Notes: generated from the sequence alone by a model not told the origin. A stretch of DNA of 64,000 nucleotides from Ctenosaura bakeri (GCA_948474755.1 CAOLHI010001023.1:558001-622000), one strand, 5' to 3'. Shown: positions 1 through 11,577, numbered from the stretch's first letter. Made by a program: numbers and translations.

Positions 1-1490
1 AGCTTTATCAAATAAAATAATTTTGTATTTTCCTTTAAACTCCCTTCAATCTGTAAAGTTCAAAGTTCTTTGCACCTGTTCCAAGGATATTATTTTGATG
101 ACTGTTAAGAAAACTAATTATGATAGTTAAAAGACATTTGCAACTGAGACAATTTCTTTTCAATGTGTGTACCTTCAGCTACTCTTAATAACCGCTAATG
201 CACAACTGTGGCATCACATTAAATAAACACTATACTGTTCTCAAGAATAAGCATTTGGAATGTTTTTCAGATGCTGATTCCTGGAACTCTACCAATTAGG
301 TCCCATTCAGAAGAAACATATTTCATTTTAAGACCATGAAACTATGACTAATGTGAAACACCATGTTTCTTCTTTTTCTCACACTCACTCCTTATTATAT
401 AGCTCTGGAGTCCTAGCACATCAGAGAATCACAAACCATGAACATTTTCAGAAAGTTAAAATCCATGTCTGAAAATCACGGCTGAAGCAATTTGTATCAG
501 GGAAAGCTGTCAGTATCCTAAGCTAGTAACATCTCATACAGTGAACCTTAGCTATCTGTATTTGATCAGTGTGGGGAGGAATATAACAAGGAGAAGTCTC
601 TGAAACGAAGCAGTGTTGGTTGGAGAAAATCATCCCACATTACTTTGCAGAACAGATAAAGGGTAAGTTGGAATACAATTAGGAGAAAGGGTGAAGATGT
701 GATCTCTGCTATGGGTCTGTAAGGTATGGAAAATGATAATTCTCTTTTTGGAGATGTTGGATCTTGGTAGCCTTTAGTCTTTCAGTAAGGCCACCATCCC
801 AGTCCAAGTAACCAGAAGATGTCTTGTGTGTGTTCCTGATAAAATGACCTCCTTTAAAAATTTTGAGGTAGAGTTTGCAACATTAAATTGGAACAAAACT
901 AGTTCAGTTTACATCCCTTTTCAAGTGATGTGTCAGGCATGCCAAGCATAGACATTATTAATGGAAGAAAAAAGGAACATTGATGGCAATCCCATGATAC
1001 ACAATTCTGAGAATCAAATACTCAAAGCCTATTTGGATGCTCAGCTACTTCAGGGGTGAGCAATGGTGGGGTGAAGTGGGGTGACTTTAACAGGCTGCAT
1101 CAACATCTTCACAGATGTGACATCATAGCACTTCCAGTCACCACTTTGGGCTGAAAAATGGCTGAAAAAAGTTTGGGGAAGGGAGATGAAAAGGAAAAAG
1201 GCATTTTTAAAGAATGGAGAGGAGATTTGGGGGCTTTGGGGTACTCTCAGGTTTCCAGGGGCCACAAAGTTAGACTTTGGGTCATACTTTCCCCCCTCTG
1301 GGCTGGGCCCACCCCCTCACTTGTTGTTTTGGTCATGCCAATGTGAAATTAATGAAGACGAGAGGAGAGCATCTTCTATATGTGGAGAGTCCCCACACAA
1401 GCCAGAATGTAGAACATTGGGATTCTTACTCAAGTGAAAGGCGTTTTCTGCAGGAGGCCTGCATCTTGCCATGGAAATCCGAGAGGAGTT
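1..1490. other. no gene or classified repeat recognised
   Basis: This is AT-rich DNA with no open frame that resembles a known protein on either strand. The part from about 1030 to 1330 is richer in G and C and could belong to an old DNA transposon, but no terminal repeats were found. Confidence 0.5.
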
Positions 1491-1544
1491 GGACTGCAAT
1501 GATGCTTCAGTTGCAGTCCTGTCATTGAAGCATCATTGCAGTCC
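1491..1544. repeat. perfect 19-bp inverted repeat (hairpin)
   Basis: The left arm at 1491-1509 is exactly complementary to the right arm at 1526-1544, with a 16-base loop. Part of the loop (1511-1523) is repeated directly at 1537-1549, so the structure may have arisen by local duplication and inversion. It could fold as a short hairpin RNA if transcribed, but nothing here shows transcription. Confidence 0.85.
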
Positions 1545-2107
1545 TGTCCTTCTTGCATTACCAGTCAGTGTGATCATGGAGTGAATCACTGACAAGATTT
1601 CTCCTTCAATGACCCATGATCATGCAACTCTCCCATACTTACCTGCCAAGCAGAAGGGCAGGAAGCATGATGGAGGCACTAGGAAAGAGCCTGGCTGCAC
1701 TGTGGAAGGGAGGTGCATGTCAGTCATGCTCCCTTCTGGAGGTAGCCGGTCGCATGTGGGGAGTGTTCCTATCATGCTTCCTTCCTGGCAGAAGCACTGC
1801 AAGGATCGCAACTGGAAGACTACAGGGTAAGGTAGGGTGTGGAAAGTGCCAAAGACACATTGCTTTTGTATGAGCTAAAGAGGGGTTCAGAAATCATGAC
1901 TAGCATACTTCTGTTCTCATATATATGAACAATACATTTACCAGGTGCCTGAATAGACCTTCAGAATCAACCTGTCCTCTTCTTCTTTACCTTGACGCAT
2001 CTTTTGAGGTTGGTGTTCTTTAATGGAATAGATGTTTGCTCTGGCATGTGAGAAATAATAGCAGCAAGGGAAGTACTCAACCCTATTCTGAGCCAATAGA
2101 TGGGCCT
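1545..2107. other. no gene or classified repeat recognised
   Basis: Mixed-composition DNA. Short open frames on both strands overlap each other and resemble no known family. Short variants of an AGTGC/GGCAC-type motif occur between about 1670 and 1860, without a clear repeat unit. Confidence 0.45.
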
Positions 2108-2108
2108 C

Positions 2109-2188
2109 TTCCTTCCTTCCTTCCTTCCTTCCTTCCTTCCTTCCTTCCTTCCTTCCTTCCTTCCTTCCTTCCTTCCTTCCTTCCTTCC
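2109..2188 (+). repeat. (TTCC)n microsatellite
   Basis: About 20 uninterrupted tetranucleotide units form an 80-bp tract. The purity suggests a recently expanded and probably length-polymorphic locus. Open frames through it encode only Ser-Phe-Leu-Pro or Lys-Glu-Gly-Arg repeats and are not genes. Confidence 0.97.
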
Positions 2189-2980
2189 GTGTTTGTGCCT
2201 TTTGAGTCTCTTTCCTTGAATTTCAAATCCAGCATTGATTTGAACATTTTGATACCCTCTGCATTTCAAAGGTTCTCAGCTTTTTCAGAAAGTGGCCGCC
2301 AAGTCTTCATTTGTTTGACATTCTCAAGTCAGAGGTCTGTTGTCTCCAGGCAGGGGAGCCTAATTAAGTTATTTAGTTCCCATGACAACTTGATTACTCT
2401 GCCATTGGCACCTTATGAAATGGGTGAAAGGTAGCTGAGGGTCTTAGCATGTGGCAGAAAGATTCATTTGTCTCTGCATGTTGGGTAAAAAAAGAGTTTC
2501 TTATCAGCAGCAGAATGCCACAGGAACCATGGGCTTTCTGCAGACTTGAAGCAAAGTGATGCATAGTTTAATAGGAAACAGATATTCTGGATGAAACAGA
2601 ATGTTCCTCCCAATGCAGGCTCCCCCAGTTCACTTTCCCAACCTGAATGGGTCTCCATGATTGGAGCAACTGCCTAACAGGCAGAAATTCAACAGGAGAA
2701 GTTTCTGCCACTATGGCACCTTCATGCTGATGAAATGTTGCAGCTGTTGAATTTATTCAGCAGCTGTCAAAGACACAGGGAGATTCATCAGAGATCTCGG
2801 ATTGAAACTTTTTTAGTATTCACTTCTTTTGTAATTTAATCTCATTTATTTAGTAGTGTATCTGACAGATGGAAGAAGAAATATAGACAATATTTGTTTT
2901 AATAACTTAATGAAGAAGTCATCGAAGGTTGCAATATGTAAGTAAAGTGTGATGACTATTTCATTATCTTCATTGTCTGC
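2189..2980. other. no gene or classified repeat recognised
   Basis: Unique-looking DNA between the microsatellite and the Bov-B fragment. No domain, splice-bounded exon or repeat was recognised. Confidence 0.45.
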
Positions 2981-2981
2981 T

Positions 2982-3600
2982 TTAAAGTTGTGTGAATAAT
3001 TTGTGGCAATCTTTTTTAAAAAAATATTCGACTGTAAACCTGTCTTTGCACATTCTTCCTTGATTACTTACTAAGTAATCATTCCAAGTCTTGCTATTTT
3101 CTGCTAGTAATATGGTATAATCCGCATATCTCAAATTTTTGATGTTCCTTCCTCCAGTTTTCATGCCTCCTTCCTCCAAGTTTAAGCCTGCTTGACATAT
3201 GATATGTTCAGTATACAAGTTAAACAGATAGGGTGACAAAATGCAACCTTGGCTGACTCCCTGGCCAATTGGAAACCATTCTGTTTCTCTGTATTCTATC
3301 CTGATAGTAGCTTCTTGTCCAGAGTACAAGTTATGCATCTGGGCCTTCAAATTTTGTGGCACACCCATTTCTTTAAGAGCAACCCATAGCTTTTCATGAT
3401 CTACACAATTCTTTGGTGCATCCCGTTATCCAATATATGTTCCCTAATGCCTCTTCCTTTCCGGAATCCAGCTCGGACATCTGGCATTTCTCCCTCCATA
3501 TATGATAAAAGTCTTTGTTGTAGAATTTTGGGTATCACTTTGCTTGCATAGGAGATAAATTCAATGGTGCTGTGGTTTCTTTCTTTCTACATTTTGTGGG
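2982..3600 (-). mobile_element. Bov-B (RTE clade) LINE fragment, reverse transcriptase region
   Basis: The minus strand encodes a decayed piece of Bov-B reverse transcriptase, the enzyme that copies LINE RNA into the genome at a nick. The open part (2982-3368, 128 residues) carries NLYSGQEAT near residue 13, GVSQGCILSPYLFNLY at about 37-52 and RYADYT at 80-85. The catalytic YADD box has become YADY, so the second aspartate is lost. Upstream of it, NCVDHEKLW is readable at about 3375-3410, then a frame break and a deletion lead to a SYMEGEMPDV-like segment near 3480-3510. A functional Bov-B is several kilobases long, so this is a dead fragment. Its family is the likely source of the tails on the SINEs in this window. 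Confidence 0.85.
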
Positions 3601-4384
3601 CACCTGTGTATGTCATGAGAAGAGGCTTTCTTTTTTGAAAGGAATGCAACTTTCTTGACTTTTCAGGGTGAGGCATACACCAGGCAACCTGCTGTGTTGT
3701 AAAAAGTGGGGCTTTGCAGGATTGCTTGTCTGTGTTTGGTGAAAGGACACTCTGTTCATGTTCAGGAGCACTTAGGAGCATTCAGTTCGAAGAAAATGGT
3801 CTATTATAGGAGGGTGGTAGAGTTGCCATTTGAAACAGCAGGCAAGGGCAGCAAATCTACTCTGTGTTTAAAAGAAAATAAGATCAGCACAACGAAAAAT
3901 AGGTTTGTATCTTAGATAGCATCTTTATAATTCAGACTAAAACCCAGAATGCATTCACCATTCCATTGACACCGTTGCCCAGGCATCTGGCAAAAATAAA
4001 CTAAGATGTCTGCACAGAAGTCACAGCTTGGTAGGAAAAAAGGAGGTTGCCTTTGAGCATGTAGAGACTATATTCCATTCCCACCTTTAGCCTGCTCATT
4101 CATCAGGCATCTGAGATAAATGCTAAGGATTTTGAAATCTGAGGTACATCTTTGTTAGGCAACACCTTCACTTTTTCTGTGATTTGCACCTTCCAAAACA
4201 TTCCTATCATCACCGTTATCATCTTCCTTTGCCCTTTCCCTTAGCTCCCATGTTTTCCCCCAAACTGGGATGCATGGCAATTTACAAAAATTAAAGCAAA
4301 TACATAAGAAAAGCACACACAAAAAATGTAAAAATACCATTAAACTGCCTGTATAATTAAAACCATTCAATACCAATCCATTAA
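3601..4384. other. no gene or classified repeat recognised
   Basis: No coding or repeat signature was recognised. Short open frames on both strands have low-complexity or unmatched translations. Confidence 0.45.
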
Positions 4385-4720
4385 GAAGGCAAAAGATAAA
4401 ACTCATTACAGACATTTTCTAAAAGCCTGTCAAAATAGAAAGATTTCCACCTGCCAACCAAAAGACAGCAAGGAGAGAACCCGCTTAGCCTTCCTAAGGA
4501 AGAATTCCAAGGCCTAGAAACAGCTGACAAGAAGACCTTCTTCCTTCTCAAAAAGTACCTGGGAAGGTGGTGGCACTGAGAATGGGTCTCTTCCCAAAAT
4601 CTTTGAACCCACATAAGCTAATATAAGAAGATACAGGCCTTCAGATAACCTGGATCCAAGCCAAATAGGGTTTTATAGGTCTTAACCAACACTTTGAATT
4701 ATGCATAGAAATTGAGAAGC
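4385..4720 (-). mobile_element. L2-type LINE fragment, C-terminal end of ORF2
   Basis: Read on the minus strand, the segment near 4640-4700 encodes TYKTLFGLDPGYLKA, which resembles the (T)YKALxGLxPxYL signature of the region after the reverse transcriptase in vertebrate L2 elements. The rest is out of frame. The same L2 segment occurs at 54.8-55.1 kb and 56.1-56.8 kb, also on the minus strand. It is old and 5'-truncated. Confidence 0.65.
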
Positions 4721-4774
4721 TAACAGAAGCAGCCATTTCCTGAATTCCTATCAAATGTACCCATTCCCTCAACT

Positions 4775-5135
4775 ATTCTGATTTGACAAGGCAGTCTGGA
4801 TCGATCCTCTGTCATCCCTCTTCTTCAACTGAATTTAAAATGTTCCAGTTTCCCTCTTCCCCTCCCACTGCCCCCCTTGTCCCCAGCTTATTTCATTTGC
4901 TATAAACTGAGTTCAAAATACAAAAGTAGTTTGTACTCAGCTCAGGAGTGGGGGCAAGGACAGAAGGCAGAATCTTGTTCTTCCCGGTAGGCTTAGGCAA
5001 AAGCAAACTGCTGCTGTTTCTCCCAGCTTGTATGTCCTTCCTCATTAATGCTTTTTGCCATCTTGATAACACTTTGATGTTGCTTGGCCACATGTGTCAT
5101 GGTTATTATCTATGAAATGTTGGAAGGTATTACAT
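4775..5135. repeat. unclassified dispersed repeat, copy 1 (~360 bp)
   Basis: This segment aligns by eye along its whole length with 30865-31230. Shared blocks are the AATGTTCCA.TTTC stretch, the CTCCCACTG block, the AAGTAGTTTGCA/TACTCA block, GGCAGAATCTT, and a TTGATGTTGCTTGGC-CACATGTGTC-like right end followed by ATGAAATGTTG. It has no coding capacity. I cannot name the family. It lies between two L2 pieces, so it may be a non-autonomous element inserted in an L2. Confidence 0.75.
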
Positions 5136-5139
5136 ACCT

Positions 5140-5290
5140 CTGGAGGTGTTGGACCTGAGAGAAGGGCATCCCCTAAAGATCTTAGAACTCAGGAAAGCTT
5201 ATGTAAAAAAGATGGTCATTCATGAAAGCTGTATAGTGTTTTATAGGTCATAAATTTAGAGCTGCTCTGAAGACCTCTAGAATGTGAAAA
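5140..5290 (-). mobile_element. L2-type LINE fragment (probable)
   Basis: The stretch with GATCTTAGAACTCAGGAAAGC and GTTTTATAGGTCAT resembles the sequence context of the L2 piece at 4385-4720 (compare TTTTATAGGTCTTAACC there). The orientation is the same. It may be part of one L2 insertion split by the repeat at 4775-5135. Confidence 0.4.
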
Positions 5291-7861
5291 ATTGCCCCAT
5301 GCTTTTGTACTCCTGAGATGAACTGAACATGGTGAGAGGGGGGTTGATTATGAGGCAGGATCCTGACTTGGAATAGGTGAAAAAAGAAAAATAATTTCAT
5401 TTCAATTCATTTTTTACAAGAATCTACCAAGATTCATACAGTTCTTCATATTCCCCAAAGAAAGAATTAGAGGTGTGTGTATGTGCTGTGGAAGGTTGTT
5501 TTGTTCTGCCTGATCATTGAAGAAACTCAAAGTGTCCATACAGTTCAAGAGCTTTCAGTGTCTAACTCCTCAATCTGGCTTTGGATTTTTGTCTACCCAA
5601 TTATGTTTGCTGTACTGAATTAATGCTATCATATTTTTTTAAAAACTGAGAGGGTCCTCATCTTTAAAACCTATGTGACAGATGGGTACAATATGGGAAT
5701 ATGCTCAGAATATCTGTGCTTTTTAAATTCGGCTAGAGGAATTAGAGACAAATCTTGTTTTCATTCATACTCCAAGAATTTACCAAAATTTGCACATTTT
5801 CTCATAATTATTGTGTATGGAACAGTAAGGTTTTTAAAAAGCTGAATGCAGGAGAAAACAGGAATAACTGATTTTTCTACCCCTTGAATAGACCCATTGA
5901 AATCAACTAGAGGTATAAGTCATAACTAATTCTTCCACTGGATCTTCTTATCTGTCATTTTTCATCACTATGGAAATATTTGTGCCTTGCAGTCCTTTCA
6001 AATATATGGACTACCTGGTATAAACATTAGGCCTTACGATAAATGAATGTGTACATAAAAGACACCCAGTCAATGTCATTATTTCACACTTTGGAAGTCA
6101 TAGATTTGGTCCTTTTCCTTGGGCTCCATTTGTTCTTTTGTTCTGCATTGTTATAATCTTCATCATTTTTTCAAGGTCTGGCAACCCAATCCATAACATT
6201 TTTACAATGTTATCAGTGGCCACTTGCTCACAATTAGAGGATCAAGTATCCATGCTCAGTCTCCAGCTTAGAGGTTGTGGGTTTGTTTGTTTTTTGGTTT
6301 TTTTTTAATAAATCGCAATTTGGCATAAGTGCTCAGTGAACTCAGTCACTTTGTGAATAAGACATGTGGATCAAGTTTTCCATATCTGAGTTTTAAAAAG
6401 AACTATCCCTAGCTTTAGATAAAAGTGTTTATTTTCATTGATCCTCCTGGTTGCTTGACACAAGGGTACCTCCTGCTACAGTTTAATTGATATCTGACCT
6501 TTTCTCCATCTGTTCTCTACCAGTGAACACATTGTCTTTCTTGTAATTACATTTGTGCCATAAAAGATCTAAATAGTTATTGACAAGAGAATGTGATCTT
6601 TACAGCTTCTTAATCCATCAGCCCACTGTGGATAGCTGATGTTTGAAGCCTAACAGTTTAATCTACAGAGGAGACAATTCTCTCAGGTTTTCATCCCTTG
6701 TGCTCTGCTGAGATGAATGGGAGCGGCAGGAGAGTAATAGTACAGCAGTGTTCTTGTGAGAGCTGTTCAGCAAACGGCCTCTTGCAATTCTCCACCCTAT
6801 TTGTGGGCAGAGAAATTGGAGGGACCATTATACCAAATTTCTTCAGGGTGAAAAAAAATATCCTCTGATAGTTTCCATGGGGATCACTGCATCAGAAGTA
6901 CCATGCCTTTTCCCCCGTCTTTTTCCCAAAGACTTTATATGCAAAGGGTAGCTGTGCTGGCTTGGGAATTCTGAGATTTGCAGACCAAAAGGACTTTTCC
7001 AAACTCTATTCTGCTATTACCACAAGGACTAGTGGCAGCGGCAACTGTGTTTTTAAAACCTTTCCCCAGATGCAGTGTTATGTGGGCATGCGTCCACAGG
7101 GAGAGTGATTGCCATAAAAAAATGGTGGACAACATTTCGAACATCTTGCAAAAAAGTGACCTTGCAGGACTGGTAAAAGAAAAAGAACTTCAGGTATTTT
7201 CTAGAGAAAATGTGTTCCAAGAAATTCCACCTCAGCTTTAGCCATTTCAGTGGGTCTTGTATCTGATAATTGCCTGGCAAATTGTACCCCAGCCGTTTTT
7301 GTTGTTTTTTTACTTTTTCCCTAACTATAGAGGTGAGTCTTACCTGGGAGTGGAGCTGTTTACTATTTTATACCTCTAAGTTGAAACAGATGTGCATCTT
7401 AAGCATCCCAGGGACAGGAAAGCTCCTAGCAATGATTCTATCCTGTCTAGCTGCTGGAGATCTATGAGCCTAAGGCATAACTTGCATTGAGATTGCTGTT
7501 TCTTGTGCACTTTCTACACTGGCTTCTGGCGCAGGGCAGAAGAACTGCTGTAGTAATATTGTATGCAAAAGTGCAAACCCTGCCTTGCCTACCCAACTCC
7601 CCACATCCCAAGACTTCCCTTCCTGGATCCCTGATTATTACCCATGATAGCTCAGTCCTGCTCAGCCCTTTTTCCACATGGCAGAGAAAACTTGTGTTAG
7701 ACGATTGCCGGTCTGCTGCGGGAAAGGCTTTCAATAGCTTAGGAACTCTATATTCCTTTTCAATCTGATTCTTAATGTTATGATTTGTTTAATGGCATTT
7801 TAATATTGTAATTTGTTAAATTGTCCTGGTAATATAATCTTCCTGTATTTTTCTTTGGGTC
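5291..7861. other. no gene or classified repeat recognised; one candidate conserved block inside
   Basis: About 2.5 kb of apparently unique AT-rich DNA. Open frames at 6935-7280 and 7462-7768 overlap on opposite strands and match nothing I know. Around 7770-7860 the T-rich composition resembles the 3' tail of an L2 element, but the match is too weak to call. The block at 6570-6760 is listed separately. Confidence 0.4.
6570..6760. promoter_or_regulatory. candidate conserved non-coding block
   Basis: This stretch has balanced composition, no repeat signature and no open frame, in contrast with the decayed repeats around it. It contains a TTAATCCATCAGCCC motif and a GCTGATGTTTGAAGCC motif, of a kind often found in vertebrate enhancers. 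Conservation is not shown by one sequence, so this is only a guess from texture. Confidence 0.15.
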
Positions 7862-8190
7862 TTTTTTTTAATTGATAATCTTTATAAAATATATGCACCT
7901 GTATTACATGTAACAGAACCTATAGAACATAAATCTCTCAGCAAACAACCTAAACGTGTATAAGATAAAAAGTATTATTGGAATCAAAATAGAAACCAAA
8001 TACATCCATAAGTCCTATCTCCATTGTTGTTTGTTGGGAGTTTGAACAATGTTATGCTGGGTCATAGTTTGTAATACTGTAATGTTAAACTATAAATTTA
8101 ATTTATTGTTAAAATGACAAACCAAGGATAAGTACCAGTTATTTGTATTTCATAAAGTTCTATTATTTTTTGTTTCAGTCTTTTTTTTCC
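7862..8190 (-). mobile_element. possible L1 3' UTR fragment
   Basis: The segment starts with a run of T followed by AATTGATAATCTTTATAAAA, much like the poly(A) end of the truncated L1 at 49.7 kb read on the plus strand. It continues as purine-poor AT-rich DNA. A GTCTTTTTTT string flanks both ends (about 7859 and 8180) and could be a target duplication, although its low complexity makes that weak. Confidence 0.35.
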
Positions 8191-8309
8191 CCCTAAAAAA
8201 TATTGCCATGAGCTGTCATGACTAGGGATGGAAGGAATATTTGGAAATATGTGAAAAAATAGTTGGAAAATAGTGCTTGTGAGTGTTGGAAAACCCTAAT
8301 GAGGAGAAT

Positions 8310-8525
8310 CTTGGGTGTATAAGAGTCTTTTCTGTGCTAAAAATGCATGTGGATTTTTTGTTTTTGGTCTGTGTGCAGAAAACAGCACTTGTTTACAAAA
8401 TAACATTACTATGCAGAAAACAAACTTCCTGCACAAAAAACACAATTTTCTCTGCAAAAAACAGCATTTTTCAATCCTGAAAACTGTACAGGTTTTACAA
8501 TTTTTCTTGCAGCCACAGGAAAAAT
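8310..8525. repeat. TGTGCAGAAA-rich dispersed repeat, copy 1
   Basis: Variants of the near-palindromic motif TTTCTGTGCAGAAA recur about every 25-35 bp (for example around 8372, 8412, 8435 and 8455). The same arrangement is seen at 52.26-52.51 kb and 57.85-58.15 kb. Open frames through the motif give repeated CAEN/CKKN-like peptides and are not genes. The element type is unknown. Confidence 0.65.
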
Positions 8526-8529
8526 GCTA

Positions 8530-11123
8530 ACAACATTTGTTCTTGCCTACAAGAATGAAATATGTGATTCACATGTCTACCCTTGAGCCCCAGGTTTTGA
8601 AGTCAACTATTTAATAAAATAAACAATATAAAATTAAAAGAACTGGATACTCTCCTTCTGCACTGTCCAAAAAGAAAGTCATGCCATATGTGTAATGCAA
8701 TTTATACACGTGTATGTGAACAAGAGGATGCTGACCAGTGTTTTACAGTGACCGTTTGCAGTTCCTTTCTGTATCAGTTAAAGATATTTTTTGCTCCTGT
8801 ATGGCTTCTAAGGGCAGAGCAGGCCCATATCCATTTCCAGTCCACACTCATAGTTTCAAGTTTCATCCTTAATCAAATAAAATGTTATTAAAGGGAAATC
8901 TACCCAAGTCTCACAGAAAAGTTTCAGATGTAGCCCTTGCATCCAAGTGCATCTTTATTACGACAGAGGGATCAAAGTCGAAGAATGACTAGAAGTTTCT
9001 CTTACCTTTTGAACTGGATTCATTAAGGATGGATTGTTTATTCCCAAAAGGCAGCCAAGAGACAGCAGACAGTATTATACTTGGATTTCTCTGGGTGCAG
9101 AGCAGCCGGATAGACTCACAGGAGGCCATTTGACCTGACTGAATGAATAGACGTGCATTCATATCTGCAATGCACACAGCCACTGTTAAAAATGACTCAG
9201 AGAATCTTCAACAGGAAAATAGGTTGGCTGAGAACCAAAGATTAATGTGACTCCAAAGAACTTGGAATAAATTTCCCTTGACGACAGTTCTGGAGCCGGG
9301 CAATTTTTCATGTATCGAACATGTCTGCTATTGTTTGAGTTTGTTTTTGTCATAAAACAACAGCAGACGATCTATATTGTGCTGGCAGCTACCTTCAGTA
9401 TAAGTAGGGAGTGGCAAAGTATGCTCAGGTGTTCAAAATCTGGGATTCTGACAATGACTTTCCCACGCAGAAAACAGGTGCAGATGAGTTGGAAGCCAGT
9501 GGCAGAACAGTTGTTAAGTAAGATGCAACTGCTACAAGACATTTTACGCATAGAAATAAATTTGTACTGAACTCACATGGATGCTTTGAGCATCCAAAGT
9601 CTAAAGGGCAAACAAACATAGAGGGGCACTGGGAAATTGAGTGGAAATATGTAGGTGCTCACTATACAGATGCAACCAGACAGTAACGTTGAAAGCATTA
9701 AGGAAAGTATAATGCAATTTGAAAAGATCTGGGCCCTGCCAATTCATCAGGGCATGGGTGTTTGCTTGAGCAGATAAACAAAAGTTGTTCTTCCACCCTG
9801 TGTGTGATTATTGGCTGTTCACACACCAGGAAGAGCTTGTTTTGTGGGTAACAGGGGGACTGAGGGTGGCCTATGTGCCATATGCACCCCTGCAACCTCT
9901 CGTGATCCCTGGAGCCCCCACCACCACTAGTCCCCCCAAACTTTTAAACGCTTCCCCAATTTTTTAAGAACAATTTTCATGCAAGTTTTGCCTGAAAACT
10001 GTGCAGAAGATGCATGAAAACAAGCAAAACCACACCTCTCCCAGCACAACTTCCTAGAACCCCCCGGTACCTCTATTATCCACTGTAGCCCCTCTCAAAG
10101 TGACACAATGTCCATTCCAGTTCACTATTGAGGAACATGCAGGTACTTTGGTTTCCTGTGAGGGAGGAGTTTGGCCACAGGGGATTCAGGGAGAAATTGG
10201 TCCCTGTCTTTCCACACAACTGATGATTCCTAATCTAGGGTTATGCAGACTTATGTAGGTTATAGATGGGACTAATAGTGTGTGAAGGGTCACTTGCTAC
10301 TCTATGGGTCTAGTTATTTTGCTCTGGTGATGAACAGAACCATGGAAACTGTTCAAAAATCTACATTTTGTGGGAATTTAAGTTTTAAGTCAGGCTCACT
10401 TGCCAAATAGTTGCTTCTGCTTGTTGCTTCTCTATGATGAAAGAGTAGTTAAACGGTTTTCACTTTTCTTCTAATAGAAAAGGTACCTTGGGATTCAATC
10501 CACAATTCAATCCAGATACTTCATTTCAGTTGAAAAAGTAAGTCAGATGGAATTAAAGTAGAACATGGGTTTCTAAGTCATGCACACCCTCTGGAAGATT
10601 GCGCTTGAAGTCCATCTCCCAGGGTGGACTCTGCGAATCTGTGGTTGGACCAAGCTCTCCAGCCTTGCCTAGTTTGACTGTTAACCTGACAGCATATCCT
10701 GCCAGTTGATAAAGCTTATAAAAATGTTGGATACATCATCTCCAACCACAGTGGATCTAGATAAATTTGTTGTTTTTCATTCTCACTTAAATTTATGGGA
10801 CTTGTCAGGGCTAAGTCGTCTTGTGGATTTCAGGGAGACCTGAGTTTATCTAAAGCTCAAGCTGGTTGGCATTTTTAGCATTTTTTTTTTAGAGAAGGGG
10901 CTCACTCAAGTGGTGAAAGAAGTCTATTTGTCATAGTATATGATATTCCTTCCTGCAGTATCTTGCATTTAGCATTTTTTTAAAAGGTAATTGGTCTTTG
11001 GAAGGTAAATTAATCATGACTGAAGTACATATCTCTAAGAAAGTGCAGGCACAGGAAGGAAAACAGGATAATGGTAGAGAATGTGCATGCCCATTAATGC
11101 CCTTAGTCTAGATTGTTGATATT
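8530..11123. other. no gene or classified repeat recognised
   Basis: About 2.6 kb with no recognised gene or element. The part at 9870-10110 is C-rich with several CCCC runs and may be an old DNA transposon, but no terminal repeats were found. Short T runs near 10880 and 10975 may be remnants of retroposon tails. Confidence 0.4.
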
Positions 11124-11354
11124 GTGTGTTGTTATGTGACTCCAACTTATGGCAACCCTATCCCATGGTCTTCTTGGCAAGATTTATTCAGAGAAATATT
11201 TATTCAGAGAAGTTTGCCATTATCTTCTTCTGGGGCTGAGAGAATATGACTTGCACATGGCTACTCAGTGGGTTACCATGGCTGAGTGGGAGGAACTGGA
11301 ACTCTGGTCCTGTGGAGTCCTGGCCTAACCCTCAACTATTACACCATGCTGGCT
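11124..11354 (-). mobile_element. tRNA-derived SINE with Bov-B-like tail (SINE A), copy 1
   Basis: Read on the minus strand the element has a tRNA-like head, a MIR-like core with a CTCTCAGCC-type block and the segment ATCTTGCCAAGAAGACC, and a 3' tail (CCATAAGTTGGAGTCAC) that resembles the Bov-B LINE end. SINEs of this build are made by RNA polymerase III and moved by the partner LINE. There is a short internal duplication of the TTTATTCAGAGAA block at 11183-11212. Confidence 0.85.
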
Positions 11355-11369
11355 TTCATCACCTGGATA

Positions 11370-11577
11370 TGTTGTTGTCATTGTTGTTGCTGCTGCATGC
11401 CTTCAAGTCATTTCCATCTTATGGTGACCCTAAGGTAAACCTATCAGGGGGTTTTGTGGGGATTAGAGTATGTGACATGCCCAAGATCACCCAGTGGGTT
11501 AATGTAGCAGAGTGGGGAATCAAAGTATGTTCTCCAGGGTGATAGACCAATGCTTAAACAATGTACCATGCTGGTTC
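11370..11577 (-). mobile_element. tRNA-derived SINE A, copy 2, with perfect 15-bp target duplication
   Basis: A second copy of the same family and orientation, with the GCCTTCAAGTCATTTCC tail (11399-11415), the GGTGACCCTAAGGTAAACC block and the GATCACCCAGTGGGTTA core. It lacks the TTCTTGGCAAGATTTG block that other copies have. It is flanked by an exact 15-bp direct repeat at 11355-11369 and 11578-11592, which marks the insertion precisely. It landed at the head end of SINE copy 1. Confidence 0.93.

Noticed and set aside
2109..2188. Lys-Glu-Gly-Arg repeat protein
   Set aside because: The frame is only the translation of a TTCC microsatellite.
8283..8530. Small Cys-rich secreted-type peptides with CAEN/CRKQ repeats
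   Set aside because: The repeats come from a nearly palindromic DNA motif. Similar peptides appear on both strands at 57.9-58.2 kb, which shows they are not selected.
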